Position numbers and translations under genes: made by a program. Shown here in pieces: positions 1-8,239 of a stretch of 56,962 nt of DNA. Below the pieces are notes generated by a model that was not told the DNA's origin, ran no database searches, and saw only the letters and a program-made list of their open reading frames with translations. This DNA is from CAYNST01 sp964434105. GTDB lineage: Bacteria; Pseudomonadota; Gammaproteobacteria; Pseudomonadales; Cellvibrionaceae. The stretch is taken from assembly GCA_964434105.1 (NCBI GenBank), contig CAYSTJ010000024.1:1-56962 (forward strand), in the 5' to 3' direction. Every line of letters begins with the position of its first letter. Within the stretch, counting starts at the first letter, position 1.

Positions 1-145
1 AAGCGGGAAGCCTCCTTCAAGATGAGATCTCCCTGGACTTTAAGTCCCTGAAGGGTCGTTGAAGACTACGACGTGATAGGCGGGGTGTGGAAGCGTTGTG
101 AGGCGTTGAGCTAACCCGTACTAATTGCCCGTGAGGCTTGACCAT
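1..145 (+). rRNA. 23S ribosomal RNA, 3' end (partial)
   Basis: The first 145 bases match the conserved 3' end of bacterial 23S rRNA: the GTTGAGCTAACC segment (107-118) is followed by GTACTAAT and the terminal GTGAGGCTTGACC. The 5' part lies outside the window. The end was placed by comparison with the E. coli 23S terminus and may be off by a few bases. Transcription runs into the 5S gene downstream. Confidence 0.95.
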
Positions 146-446
146 ATAACAGAAATGATGGTCAGTCGATTGAGAGCCCGGCCTGAAACCCAAGCCGGGT
201 AGCTGAAGCCAGACAGCCCAATGGCTGGACAGCCCAGGCAAAACAACGCGATAACGAAAACGTAACAAAACGCGGACAGGCAACGCGAGTGTTACCCATC
301 GCAGACCAACGAATTGGCATGTTACAACAAATTTAATGCAATCACCGAATTCGAGACGAGATCGGGGTAGGGAGTCGGCGCGCAAACCGTGCGACTCTCA
401 CCACCATCCCGATCCCTGTGCAGCCCATGCACTGTCTCAACCCGTT
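146..446 (+). other. 23S-5S internal transcribed spacer, unusually long
   Basis: About 300 bases separate the 23S end from 5S; roughly 100 is common in gammaproteobacteria. I find no tRNA in it. Two hairpins stand out: CCCGGC...GCCGGG near 178-200, and a larger one at 361-413 in which ATCGGG pairs with CCCGAT and an inner GAGTCG pairs with CGACTC. They probably serve precursor rRNA processing (inference). Confidence 0.7.
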
Positions 447-565
447 TGCCTGACGACTATAGAGCATTGGAACCACCTGATCCCATCCCGAACTCAGAAG
501 TGAAACGATGCATCGCCGATGGTAGTGTGGGGTCTCCCCATGTGAGAGTAGGTCATCGTCAGGCA
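447..565 (+). rRNA. rrf: 5S ribosomal RNA
   Basis: The gene is about 119 bases long. The terminal TGCCTGACGA pairs with TCGTCAGGCA to form helix I. The internal conserved stretches CCACCTGATCCCATCCCGAAC and GAAACGATGCATCGCCGATGG are 5S signatures. It is the last gene of the rRNA operon and is followed at once by an intrinsic terminator. Confidence 0.96.
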
Positions 566-577
566 TCAAATAAACAG

Positions 578-608
578 CCCCCGATCAGAGATGGTCGGGG
601 GTTTTTTT
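578..608 (+). terminator. rRNA operon intrinsic terminator
   Basis: A perfect 7-bp stem (CCCCCGA at 578-584, TCGGGGG at 595-601) with a 10-base loop is followed directly by seven T residues. It lies 12 bases after the 5S end and terminates the rRNA transcript. Confidence 0.92.
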
Positions 609-785
609 ATTTCACTATGGCTCCAGCACCGTACTTCGCTGGACTACACCTAAGCTCGCTACAGCTGGTTTATCAATAACTTAGGCTAATTCATCATATA
701 CCGGTGCTTTCCGAAACTTGGCCCGACTTCCATCCGCTTGGCTCCTAACAGGCTCCTGAAAACGGGTCTTTCCAAGGAGTCAGCT

Positions 786-872
786 ATGGGCAAGATCAAA
801 CTCACCAAGTCCGCAATTGATGCGGCAAAGCCCCAGGTGCAGCCCGTCGAGTTGCGCGACACTCTCGTCTAA
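786..872 (+). pseudogene. Tyrosine-recombinase integrase, N-terminal remnant
   Basis: This 28-codon frame starts with ATG and is preceded by an AAGGAG ribosome binding site at 774-779. The encoded MGKIKLTKSAIDAAKP followed by VELRDT is typical of the arm-binding N-terminus (DUF4102 type) of P4/phage-like integrases, which normally continue with a glycine-rich PGF/L segment and about 370 more residues. Here a TAA stops the frame after TLV and no catalytic domain follows. It is the broken front end of an integrase left by a lost integrative element (family known; loss inferred). The good ribosome site shows that the gene start itself is intact. Confidence 0.7.
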
Positions 873-953
873 TACAAAGCGGGTGTTTCGGAGCGCTCGG
901 CACGGCGTATAGAGTCGGACCGTTTTACTGTGTACTCCTACTGTCCTTCATGA
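873..953 (+). pseudogene. IS21-like transposase (IstA) helix-turn-helix remnant
   Basis: Directly after the integrase stop, and in the same frame, 26 codons read YKAGVSERSARRIESD and end at TGA. KAGVSERSARRIE closely resembles the N-terminal helix-turn-helix of IstA transposases of the IS21 family, which commonly read AAKAGISERSARRIE. No start codon or remaining domain is present, so this is a fragment. The likeness rests on one short motif and is therefore tentative. Confidence 0.4.
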
Positions 954-1267
954 GAATCCCGTGTTGATTTTGGTGTCAGTTTTGATCCGTAATCATATCA
1001 GTGGATACATTGGTATTTATCGGTGGGCGATCGCATTGATACACCGGATTTTGATTTTACTTGCTATGCAAAAATGTGAATGGGAAGTCATGTGAAATTC
1101 CGCGGATAGGGTCACAATCTTCTTTCCAGCGTGAGAACCTGTCGATCCTGATTTGCCGACGGTTCGTATAGGCTCGTTATTATGGCGTTATACCCGCCGG
1201 ACGCATCCGCTTCTGCCGTAACATTAATATAATCATATGTTTTGTGTGACATTTGGGAGATCAAGGT

Positions 1268-2596
1268 ATGTTTTTCAGACACGTATATCCAAAAGCGCGA
1301 ACGCTTGCGAGCAGTTCGCTGGTGGCCTTTGCTCTGCTGACGGTCGGATGTGGTGGTAACACGCCGACTCCAACTCCAACACCAACACCAACACCAACAC
1401 CAACACCAACTCCAACTCCAACTCCAACTCCAACTCCAACACCAACACCAACCCCCAGACCTGTCGGGGATCCAGTCCAGCAGGGGGCGCCCAATGCGCC
1501 TGATCAGACGCCGGCTTTTCCTGAGCAGAATCGTGCACCGGCAATTGTTTCAACCGTGCAGTTACAACAGTCAGTGGTGGTATCGGGCCTGGAGAATCCA
1601 TGGGGTTTGGAATTTATGCCTGACGGCCGCATTCTGGTTACCGAAAAGCCAGGACGAATCCGTATCGCAACGCAGGATGGTGAGCTGTCCGACGCTATCA
1701 GCGGTGTTCCGGAGGTCGATGATCGGGGTCAGGGTGGCCTTCTCGATATCAGTCTTGCTCCCGACTTTGAAACGTCGCGCATGATTTACATCAGTTATGC
1801 GGAACCGCGGGGCGGCAATACCAATGGTACATCGGTGGCCCGGGGCCGACTATCAGACGATGAATCGCGCCTGGAAGACGTGGAAGTGATCTTCCGGCAG
1901 GAGCCTGCCTGGGATTCCACATTGCATTTTGGTTCACGCCTGGTCTGGGACAGCAATGATCTACTTTATGTGACGCTGGGTGAGCGGTCCGTCACCGCTG
2001 CTCGCGGGCTGTCGCAGGATCTGGATGCGCACCTGGGTAAGGTGATCCGCATTCATCCGGATGGAAGCGTACCGGAATCCAATCCGTTTACCGATGGTAC
2101 TGGTAGGCCGGAAATCTGGTCTTACGGGCACAGAAATGTCCAGGGTGCCGCAAAGCATCCTGTCACTGGTGATTTGTGGACGATCGAACATGGCCCAAGA
2201 GGCGGTGATGAGCTCAATCGTCCTGAAGCCGGCAAGAACTATGGCTGGCCAGTCATTACGTACGGCGTTGAGTACGCAGGCGGTGAGGTGGGGCAGGGCA
2301 TTACCGCACAGGATGGGATGGAACAACCTGTTTATTACTGGGATCCGGTCATCGCGCCTGGAGGTATGCTGTTCTATCAGGGCAATATGTTCAATGAGTG
2401 GCAGGGTAATCTGATTGTATCTTCACTGAACCCTGGCGGTATCGTGCGTTTGTTGATGGAAGACAACCTTGTTATTGGCGAGGAACGTCTGCTTGGCAAT
2501 GTCGGGCGAGTCCGCGATGTCAGCGAAGGGCCAGACGGGGCGCTATGGATTATCACCGATGCCGGGAATGGTCGATTGATAAAACTGACCCGATGA
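1268..2596 (+). CDS. PQQ-dependent sugar dehydrogenase, lipoprotein
   Basis: This 442-residue protein of the soluble glucose/aldose dehydrogenase family (YliI-like six-bladed propeller) oxidises aldose sugars with pyrroloquinoline quinone in the cell envelope. The N-terminus is a signal sequence ending TVGC with Cys28 as likely lipidation site, then a linker of 16 Thr-Pro units. The propeller shows the family motifs GLENPWGLEFMPDGR, LHFGSRLVW, YGHRNVQG and IEHGPRGGDELN. ATG 1268 is chosen because GGGAG lies 8 bases upstream; a TTG at 1253 is in frame but overlaps that site. No pqq genes occur in this window. The substrate is not predictable. Confidence 0.88.
   Translation: MFFRHVYPKARTLASSSLVAFALLTVGCGGNTPTPTPTPTPTPTPTPTPTPTPTPTPTPTPTPRPVGDPVQQGAPNAPDQTPAFPEQNRAPAIVSTVQLQQSVVVSGLENPWGLEFMPDGRILVTEKPGRIRIATQDGELSDAISGVPEVDDRGQGGLLDISLAPDFETSRMIYISYAEPRGGNTNGTSVARGRLSDDESRLEDVEVIFRQEPAWDSTLHFGSRLVWDSNDLLYVTLGERSVTAARGLSQDLDAHLGKVIRIHPDGSVPESNPFTDGTGRPEIWSYGHRNVQGAAKHPVTGDLWTIEHGPRGGDELNRPEAGKNYGWPVITYGVEYAGGEVGQGITAQDGMEQPVYYWDPVIAPGGMLFYQGNMFNEWQGNLIVSSLNPGGIVRLLMEDNLVIGEERLLGNVGRVRDVSEGPDGALWIITDAGNGRLIKLTR
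1361..1456 (+). repeat. Hexanucleotide repeat encoding (Thr-Pro)16
   Basis: Sixteen consecutive 6-base units (mostly ACACCA or ACTCCA) lie inside the sugar dehydrogenase gene and encode the Thr-Pro linker after the lipidated cysteine. Changes in unit number would keep the frame and only change tether length. The blocks of identical units (five ACACCA, five ACTCCA) suggest slippage. Confidence 0.95.
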
Positions 2597-2642
2597 CATG
2601 CGAGGGCCATCAATAGCGGCCGAACAGTGATTGTTGCGTACT

Positions 2643-2673
2643 GCCCTGTCGGAATGGGTTTTTTCGACAGGGC
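2643..2673. terminator. Hairpin between convergent genes, possible terminator
   Basis: A perfect 9-bp inverted repeat (GCCCTGTCG / CGACAGGGC) lies between the 3' ends of the sugar dehydrogenase gene and nadC. The six T residues fall in the loop rather than after the stem, so it is not a canonical intrinsic terminator on either strand, but its position between convergent genes suits transcript ends. Confidence 0.45.
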
Positions 2674-2700
2674 AAACGCCGGATAATTTATGGGCTGCGC

Positions 2701-3573
2701 TTATTCACCGTGCACCGCGCCGGATTGGTAAGTTTCCAGAATCCGGAGCGACAAATCTATAGCCCGTATGTGCTTGGTGAGCGATCCCGAGGATACACTG
2801 TCAATCTTTTTGTATTTGAGGGCATGGAGTGATTGAAGGTCGATACTGCCGGAGATCTCCAGCGGTATGTCTGTGGCGTGCGACAGCGCCCGATCCAAAT
2901 CCCGGCTGTCGAATTCATCCAGCATAATGCGGTCGACGGGCGTCTTTATTGCTTCGCAGAATTCAGCGTAGTTCTCGACCTCAATGATAATTGGCTTGTC
3001 CGGTTGCAGGCGTTTCGCCGCGCTGACTGCTGCGGCAATGCCCCCGCATGCGGCAATATGGTTTTCCTTAATTAAAAAAGCGTCATACAGACCCATTCGA
3101 TGGTTCGAGCAGCCGCCTGTGCGAACGGCATACTTCTGTGCCAGGCGCAAACCCGGAATGGTCTTGCGAGTGTCCAGTACCCGAACGGACGTATCCGCGT
3201 ATACCCGCGCCATCTCCCGGCTTTTTGTTGCGGTGCCCGACAATGTCTGCAAAAAATTCAGTGCTGTGCGCTCACCGGTGAGGATGGCGCGCGCGTTGCC
3301 CTGAAGTCTTGCCAGCTCTGTGTCGGGCAGCACATCGTCACCCTCGCTTACCTGCCAATCCAGCCGCACATCGCCTTCTAACTGCCTGAACACTTCGTCG
3401 ACCCATGGAATACCGCAGACAACGCACTGTTCCCGGGCGATGATGGACGCGCGTGCCTGTGCATCAGGCGAAATCAATTGCGCGGTAATATCACCTGATC
3501 CAATGTCCTCCTGCAGGGCAAATGAAACGGAGAGGCTGATATTATCCGGCAGGGTGGCAGGCATTACTGTCAT
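2701..3573 (-). CDS. nadC: Nicotinate-nucleotide pyrophosphorylase (carboxylating)
   Basis: NadC converts quinolinate and PRPP to nicotinate mononucleotide in de novo NAD synthesis. At 290 residues it has the usual length. Family signatures include RKTIPGLRLAQKYAVRTGG, the NHRMGLYDAFLIKENH stretch and the IEVEN segment, which contribute to the substrate- and PRPP-binding site of the barrel. The start at 3573 has GGGAA 6 bases upstream; an internal ATG three codons later is less likely. nadC near ampD/ampE is a familiar gammaproteobacterial neighbourhood, here on the opposite strand and separated by two other genes. Confidence 0.96.
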   Translation of the reverse strand: MTVMPATLPDNISLSVSFALQEDIGSGDITAQLISPDAQARASIIAREQCVVCGIPWVDEVFRQLEGDVRLDWQVSEGDDVLPDTELARLQGNARAILTGERTALNFLQTLSGTATKSREMARVYADTSVRVLDTRKTIPGLRLAQKYAVRTGGCSNHRMGLYDAFLIKENHIAACGGIAAAVSAAKRLQPDKPIIIEVENYAEFCEAIKTPVDRIMLDEFDSRDLDRALSHATDIPLEISGSIDLQSLHALKYKKIDSVSSGSLTKHIRAIDLSLRILETYQSGAVHGE

Positions 3574-3631
3574 GTAGATTCCCGTGATTGACTGGAAAGT
3601 AGCGGGTCTGTGGGGCGAACGTCAACGGACT

Positions 3632-4150
3632 CTAGTAATACTGTTTCAGGGTCAACTGACCGTCCCTGTGAGTGAATTCTACGTTCTTCAAGGCGCTCAT
3701 ACCTAAAAGTATTTCATCCTGGTGCATTCCTGGATTAATGCTGGCGCGTACGTCATGCAGCGTTATTGCTCCCAATACCAGCTCATTTATCATCGTTGCG
3801 CGGGTTTCCACCACGCCGTTGGCTGTATTGTACAACTGGGGGGCACCTTCTTGAAGTTGAAGCCTTTTGGCGAGTTTGCCGGGAACTGAAACATGCGTCG
3901 CGCCGGTGTCAACCAGAAAGGTGACGCGATGCCCATTGATCATGCCTGTAGCCACGTAATGATGCTGGTGGTTTCTTTGTAAAACAACTTCGTGGACCCC
4001 CGCCGCAGTTACTGAATGCGGCATGGCATTCGGATTGACGCGTTTGGACTGCCAATGGTTGAAATAAAGGGTGAGCAGGCCGAGCGCCAACAACCAGCCA
4101 ATGAGCAGCATGGTGTTTCCGAGAGGTTTGTGGGGATTGTTACTTTCCAT
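3632..4150 (-). CDS. Membrane-anchored retropepsin-like aspartic protease (clan AA)
   Basis: A protein of about 172 residues with one N-terminal membrane segment (MLLIGWLLALGLLTLYF, residues about 13-30) and a C-terminal single-lobed aspartic protease domain. The active-site motif is FLVDTGATHVSVP, with the DTGA triad-like loop of retropepsins; the partner half LGMSALKNVEF is also visible. Such proteins (TIGR02281 type) probably act as dimers on the periplasmic side; substrates are unknown. Start at 4150 (MESNNPH) is preferred, with GGAACG just upstream; translation could begin at 4201, adding 17 mostly basic residues. It lies upstream of and divergent from the DUF1631 gene. Confidence 0.8.
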   Translation of the reverse strand: MESNNPHKPLGNTMLLIGWLLALGLLTLYFNHWQSKRVNPNAMPHSVTAAGVHEVVLQRNHQHHYVATGMINGHRVTFLVDTGATHVSVPGKLAKRLQLQEGAPQLYNTANGVVETRATMINELVLGAITLHDVRASINPGMHQDEILLGMSALKNVEFTHRDGQLTLKQYY

Positions 4151-4275
4151 ATTACGTTCCGTTCTAGCCCTCCGACGCCGGAGCGTAGGGTTCAGCGCCA
4201 ACTGTTCAGGTCTTTTGTTCTAGTATGCGTCACTTTGTGTCAAAAATGGTCTTAGCGGCCATTTCGTTTTATTAA

Positions 4276-4308
4276 GTACATCACACCTTTATTTTCAGGG
4301 TGTGGTAC
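4276..4308. promoter_or_regulatory. Inverted repeat in divergent promoter region
   Basis: GTAC-at-CACACC (4276-4287) pairs with GGTGTGGTAC (4299-4308) across an 11-base AT-rich loop, in the region between the divergent protease and DUF1631 genes. It could be an operator or an RNA hairpin; there is no further evidence for either. Confidence 0.35.
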
Positions 4309-4437
4309 ATTTACATTAACTCATACTAAGGTATTAGATAAAGTGTGAGTCAGCAGTATAAAAGTATTAGTTTGGAGCATCCGTATCACGGAATGTCTCT
4401 GGTAAGTATCTTACTATGCACCTCAGGAGGTGTTCTT

Positions 4438-6564
4438 GTGTCGGATTCGGCAAAAGTTGTACGTCTGAGACCGGCCGCGCCGCGATCCCTAAGCCGGATG
4501 GAGCGATTGCCGGCGATTGCGCAGGCGCTTCTTGATCATGGTAAATCGTCTTTGCAGCAATCCCTGCAAAGTTTTTTCGATGTGACCGATGATGCGCTGT
4601 TTAATCTGGCGGATCGTGCAGAAACCAACCAGGAACAGAATGACTATTTTGACTCCATGCGCGAGGTCAGGGTTCAACGCCAGAGCCTTGAGAGCCGATT
4701 TCTGGAAGAGATCGAGCTTGCCTTTGAGCGGTCATTGACGCCCGGGGAGCGGGTCGATAGCCCCCCGAATGGCGAACTCTCCGCCGAAGCGCTCTCGTTG
4801 GTGCAAAACGATGAGCTTGAGCAGTTGGTCGCTGTGGAATCAGCCGTTAGGCGTGCAAATGGTGAGTTTAGCGCATCCTTGACGCGTCTTTGCAAGGGTT
4901 TCAGTACCATCGCGCCGATACCAATCCGATTCGAAAATCTGCCATTGGGGCCGGAAGTGCTCTGCAACGCCATGATGGTTCAGGTAAAGCGCCTTGATAT
5001 CGACATCAAAGCCCGTTTATTGATGTTCAACCTGTTTGACCGGCATGTGCTGAGAACCCTGGCGAAGTTTTATGACGGGTTGTTACAGGTATTTGCCGAT
5101 CATGGTATACACCCGGCCGTAGATCAGCGTGCCCGTGATGCCCGTTCAGTCCGTGAACAAAAGCCTGAAAAGGCGACAGAAAATGCCAGGCAGACAGCAC
5201 CCGATCTGGTCGACCAGTCCGATGGAACCGGGCGCGAGGCGCTGTTGGCACTGCTGTCGCGCATGCAAGCGCCGCCGGTTGGCACCAGCCACCATCGTGG
5301 CGTCAATTTTGAGCATCTTCTTGAGAAAATTCAGCGGCAACAGGGGCGCGCGCTGGACGTCGGTCCGGTCGAGCAGGAAACGATGCGGCTCGTGCAAAAA
5401 CTGTTCGAATTCATGCTGCAGGAAAACACGCTGACTGTACCGATTAAAGAGCAGTTGTCGCGTTTGCAGGTGCCGCTGCTGAAGGTTGCGCTGCTGGACG
5501 AAAGCTTTCTTACCGATCCGCAGCATGTTGCCCGGCGATTGATCAATGAAATATCGACGCTTGCGATTGGGTGCGCCGGTTCCGGTCAGCAGGATGCAAC
5601 GCTAATGCGTTTTCTGCAGGAGACCGTCGAGCGTATTATTAACGGGTTCGACACCAATGCCAATATTTTTACGGAAACACTTAGTGATCTGACGACCTAT
5701 GTCGAGAAGGAAAAGCGCCGGGCGACTATTCTGGAGCGGCGGACAATAGACGCTGAAGATGGAAAAGCCCGGGTTGAGTTGACGCGCGCCCGCGTCGCTC
5801 AGGAGATGGATCACAAAACGGCTGGTATCGAATTGCCGAACATTGTTCGGTCCCTCATCTATGGGCCCTGGAGCAATGTTCTGTTTGTGACGGGACTCAA
5901 ACACGGGTTTGTTTCGGCAGAATGGACCGAAAATATTACCGTCCTCAATGATCTGATCTGGAGTATACAGCCGCGCGCAACAGCCGAAGAAAGGCAACGA
6001 CTGATACGCATGATTCCTGCGTTAATGCAAAACCTGAAAAAAGGTCTGGACGCTGTCTCTTACAACCCGTTTGAAGTTTCCGAACTGTTTTCCGGATTGG
6101 AGGAGATTCATCTGGCCCGTATTCGCGGGGAAGCGCTGTCGGACCGGGATGTCGCGTCATCGCCTTCTCCAGCGGCGCCGGAGGTTGCCGTGGCGCGGAA
6201 CGCCGATCCTGTTGCAGCGCCGCAGCCGATAGCTTCTGCGAATGTGCTTCTGGCGACCGACCCGCATATGCAGACGGTTTCCGGATTTGCACCCGGTTCC
6301 TGGTTTGACCTGACCAGCGATGAGGGCAACGTATTGCGGTGCCGGCTGGCCGCGACGATCAAGGCGACCGGCAAATATATATTTGTGAATCGCAGCGGGA
6401 TGAAAGTGGCCGAGAAAACCCAGCAGGACCTGGCATTGGCACTCAAGGCGGGAAATCTGAAGATCATAGACAATTCGATGTTGTTCGACCGGGCACTGGA
6501 AAGCATTGTTTCCGGCATGCGCAAAGGCAACAGAAAGCCGCCGGACATTGATGGATCGACCTGA
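4438..6564 (+). CDS. DUF1631 family protein
   Basis: A large cytosolic protein of 708 residues of the DUF1631 family, common in gammaproteobacteria and without a known biochemical role (old annotations as thymidine phosphorylase are unsupported). It is mostly helical, with charged stretches, an Ala/Pro-rich linker (about 560-600) and a C-terminal small domain (GSWFDLTSDEGN ... YIFVNRSGMKV). GTG 4438 is chosen as start because a perfect AGGAGG lies 7 bases upstream; a GTG at 4345 is in frame but has no such site. The Shine-Dalgarno sequence itself sits in a small hairpin (CACCT/AGGTG, 4419-4432), so initiation may be tuned by RNA structure (inference). Confidence 0.82.
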   Translation: MSDSAKVVRLRPAAPRSLSRMERLPAIAQALLDHGKSSLQQSLQSFFDVTDDALFNLADRAETNQEQNDYFDSMREVRVQRQSLESRFLEEIELAFERSLTPGERVDSPPNGELSAEALSLVQNDELEQLVAVESAVRRANGEFSASLTRLCKGFSTIAPIPIRFENLPLGPEVLCNAMMVQVKRLDIDIKARLLMFNLFDRHVLRTLAKFYDGLLQVFADHGIHPAVDQRARDARSVREQKPEKATENARQTAPDLVDQSDGTGREALLALLSRMQAPPVGTSHHRGVNFEHLLEKIQRQQGRALDVGPVEQETMRLVQKLFEFMLQENTLTVPIKEQLSRLQVPLLKVALLDESFLTDPQHVARRLINEISTLAIGCAGSGQQDATLMRFLQETVERIINGFDTNANIFTETLSDLTTYVEKEKRRATILERRTIDAEDGKARVELTRARVAQEMDHKTAGIELPNIVRSLIYGPWSNVLFVTGLKHGFVSAEWTENITVLNDLIWSIQPRATAEERQRLIRMIPALMQNLKKGLDAVSYNPFEVSELFSGLEEIHLARIRGEALSDRDVASSPSPAAPEVAVARNADPVAAPQPIASANVLLATDPHMQTVSGFAPGSWFDLTSDEGNVLRCRLAATIKATGKYIFVNRSGMKVAEKTQQDLALALKAGNLKIIDNSMLFDRALESIVSGMRKGNRKPPDIDGST

Positions 6565-6612
6565 TCGGCTGAAACCGGAGGCATGGATGCCCATTCTCGC
6601 TATATTGGCCCG

Positions 6613-6668
6613 GCTTTCCGGCTTCCCGGCTTCCCGGCTTCCCGGCTTCCCGGCTTCCCGGCTGCCTG
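6613..6668. repeat. 8-bp tandem repeat (GCTTCCCG)
   Basis: Five perfect copies of GCTTCCCG (6621-6660) are flanked by one imperfect copy on each side. The array is intergenic, between the DUF1631 gene and ampD. An 8-base unit is not a multiple of three, so copy changes would shift any frame, but no gene covers it. Confidence 0.93.
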
Positions 6669-6735
6669 GTGCGTCCTGATCCAATGCGTTTGGATTGACT
6701 GTCCGCGTCAACGGAAAGCAACGTGATCCATAGAG

Positions 6736-6765
6736 TTGTACCGGATGACATTGCCTGTGCATAAT
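6736..6765 (+). promoter_or_regulatory. Putative sigma-70 promoter of ampD-ampE
   Basis: TTGTAC (6736-6741) and CATAAT (6760-6765) are separated by 18 bases and lie 20 bases before the ampD start. The match to consensus is moderate; this is a prediction only. Confidence 0.4.
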
Positions 6766-6785
6766 GCGGCTCCATGGAATCCTGA

Positions 6786-7370
6786 ATGCAGAAGCCCCAA
6801 ATGTCGATCTTACCTGAACGAATCAGTCCGGACGGATGGCTGGAGCCGGGCCGGCGGTGCCCTTCACCCAATTATAATGATCGACCTGATGCCACGGTCG
6901 TGGACTTGCTCGTTATTCACAATATCAGTCTGCCACCGGACTGCTTTGGCGGACGATACATCGAAGAGTTCTTCTGTAACCAGTTGGACGCCGCGGCGCA
7001 CCCGTACTTCGCAACGATTGACGGTCTGAAAGTCTCTGCCCATTGTCTGATCGACCGCGGCGGCGAGGTGACGCAGTTTGTGTCGTTTGGGGACAGGGCA
7101 TGGCACGCCGGACAGTCAAGCTTTGGCGGCCGGAGCGAATGTAACAATTTTTCCATCGGTATCGAGCTGGAAGGCACCGATCACACCCCCTATACCGATG
7201 CCCAGTACCACTCACTGACACAGATTACCTGTTTATTGTTAAATCAATACCCAGCGTTGACCCGGGAGCGTATCGTGGGACACTGCGATATTGCTCCGGC
7301 GCGAAAAACCGATCCGGGGCCGGCGTTCGATTGGCCGCGCTTCCACCAATCGCTCGATCAAAGTAGGTGA
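6786..7370 (+). CDS. ampD: 1,6-anhydro-N-acetylmuramyl-L-alanine amidase AmpD
   Basis: AmpD is a cytosolic zinc amidase that removes the peptide from 1,6-anhydro-muropeptides during peptidoglycan recycling, lowering the inducer of AmpR-controlled beta-lactamases. The 194-residue product has the Amidase_2 fold with candidate zinc ligands in VIHNISLP and in GHCDIAPARKTDPG, plus the IGIELEG core strand. Length and motifs fit AmpD. The ATG at 6786 has GGAA 6 bases upstream; an ATG five codons later is possible. ampE follows after 4 bases and the muropeptide permease gene ampG is 2 kb away, forming one recycling block. I see no ampR or ampC. Confidence 0.95.
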   Translation: MQKPQMSILPERISPDGWLEPGRRCPSPNYNDRPDATVVDLLVIHNISLPPDCFGGRYIEEFFCNQLDAAAHPYFATIDGLKVSAHCLIDRGGEVTQFVSFGDRAWHAGQSSFGGRSECNNFSIGIELEGTDHTPYTDAQYHSLTQITCLLLNQYPALTRERIVGHCDIAPARKTDPGPAFDWPRFHQSLDQSR

Positions 7371-7374
7371 TTTG

Positions 7375-8205
7375 ATGATATTACTGGAATTGCTGGTAGC
7401 GCTCGGGCTGTTACAGTTATGGGGAGCAGGCAATCCGCTGCACCGGGACGGCTGGTTTCGCAGCTGGTTGGCACGGCTCAGCCAGCTTCAGGTGATGTCA
7501 CGTTACCCCTGGTTGCACCTGTGTGTCGGTGTGCTGGTCCCGGTGCTGCTGGTGACCGTCGCCTGGCTGCTGTTGCCGGGAGTGCTGGCGTTTGCAGTGG
7601 CAGTTGTTGTGCTTTTATACAGCCTCGGCCGTGGCGAATTCGGCGCCGGGCTGGGTGGCTATGTCGACGCCAGCAATGCCAATGCCTGGGACGATAGTAT
7701 TGCTTATGCACAGGGGCAGGGGATCGACTGCGACGCCATTCCCCGGAATGATTGGCCCCGACTTCACGAGCAAATGCTGGAAGCGATGGCGTACCAGGGG
7801 TTCGAGCGACTGTTTGCGGTCCTTTTCTGGTTTATCGTGCTGGGCCCACTGGGTGCTTTGCTTTACCGTCTGAGTTTTCTCTATTCACAGCGATACCCGG
7901 GTCCCGTCGCCCATGACTGGTTGTGGACGCTGGAGTGGCCCGCGGCGCGGGTGCTGGGCTTCAGTTTTGCGATCACCGGTAATTTCGTCGGTTGCGTCAA
8001 TCGGTGGAAAGGCGAGCTGTCAAACCTGCAGACCCGGACTGGAAAAGTGATAATGCTGTCTGCGCTCGGCGCGCTGTCTGTTGATGACGAGCTGGTCCAT
8101 TCCTGTGATGTCACCCAGCGCGAGCTCTATGCAATTCGGCGCCTGTACGCCCGCACGCTCTGGTTCTGGTTGACCTGTCTGGCGATTGGGGTATTGGTGG
8201 TATAG
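7375..8205 (+). CDS. ampE: AmpE, membrane protein linked to peptidoglycan recycling
   Basis: An inner-membrane protein of 276 residues encoded right after ampD. Start ATG 7375 is preceded by AGGTGA, which contains the ampD stop, so the two genes are translationally coupled. Hydrophobic segments are visible at the N-terminus (LLELLVALGLLQLW), at about 45-80, in the FAVLFWFIVLGPLGALLYRL region and at the C-terminus (LTCLAIGVLVV). The motif LGPLGALLYRL is characteristic of the CobD/AmpE family. AmpE is described as a signalling modulator of beta-lactamase induction; its precise activity is unclear. Confidence 0.9.
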   Translation: MILLELLVALGLLQLWGAGNPLHRDGWFRSWLARLSQLQVMSRYPWLHLCVGVLVPVLLVTVAWLLLPGVLAFAVAVVVLLYSLGRGEFGAGLGGYVDASNANAWDDSIAYAQGQGIDCDAIPRNDWPRLHEQMLEAMAYQGFERLFAVLFWFIVLGPLGALLYRLSFLYSQRYPGPVAHDWLWTLEWPAARVLGFSFAITGNFVGCVNRWKGELSNLQTRTGKVIMLSALGALSVDDELVHSCDVTQRELYAIRRLYARTLWFWLTCLAIGVLVV

Positions 8206-8239
8206 CCATTGTAGGCTGTCCGTGCCGTCATAAATTTTG

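Larger units (their letters stand above)
611..1252. other. Gene-poor region with mobile-element remnants
   Basis: No intact gene lies between the rRNA terminator and the sugar dehydrogenase. The region is AT-richer than its surroundings. It contains the start of an integrase gene (786-872), a short transposase-like peptide frame (873-953) and, near 962-985, a GTCAGTTTTGATCC stretch resembling the ends of some IS21-family elements (weak). It appears to be a decayed insertion site behind the rRNA operon. Confidence 0.5.

Noticed and set aside
389..679. Open frame across the 5S gene and terminator
   Set aside because: It lies within rRNA and its terminator.
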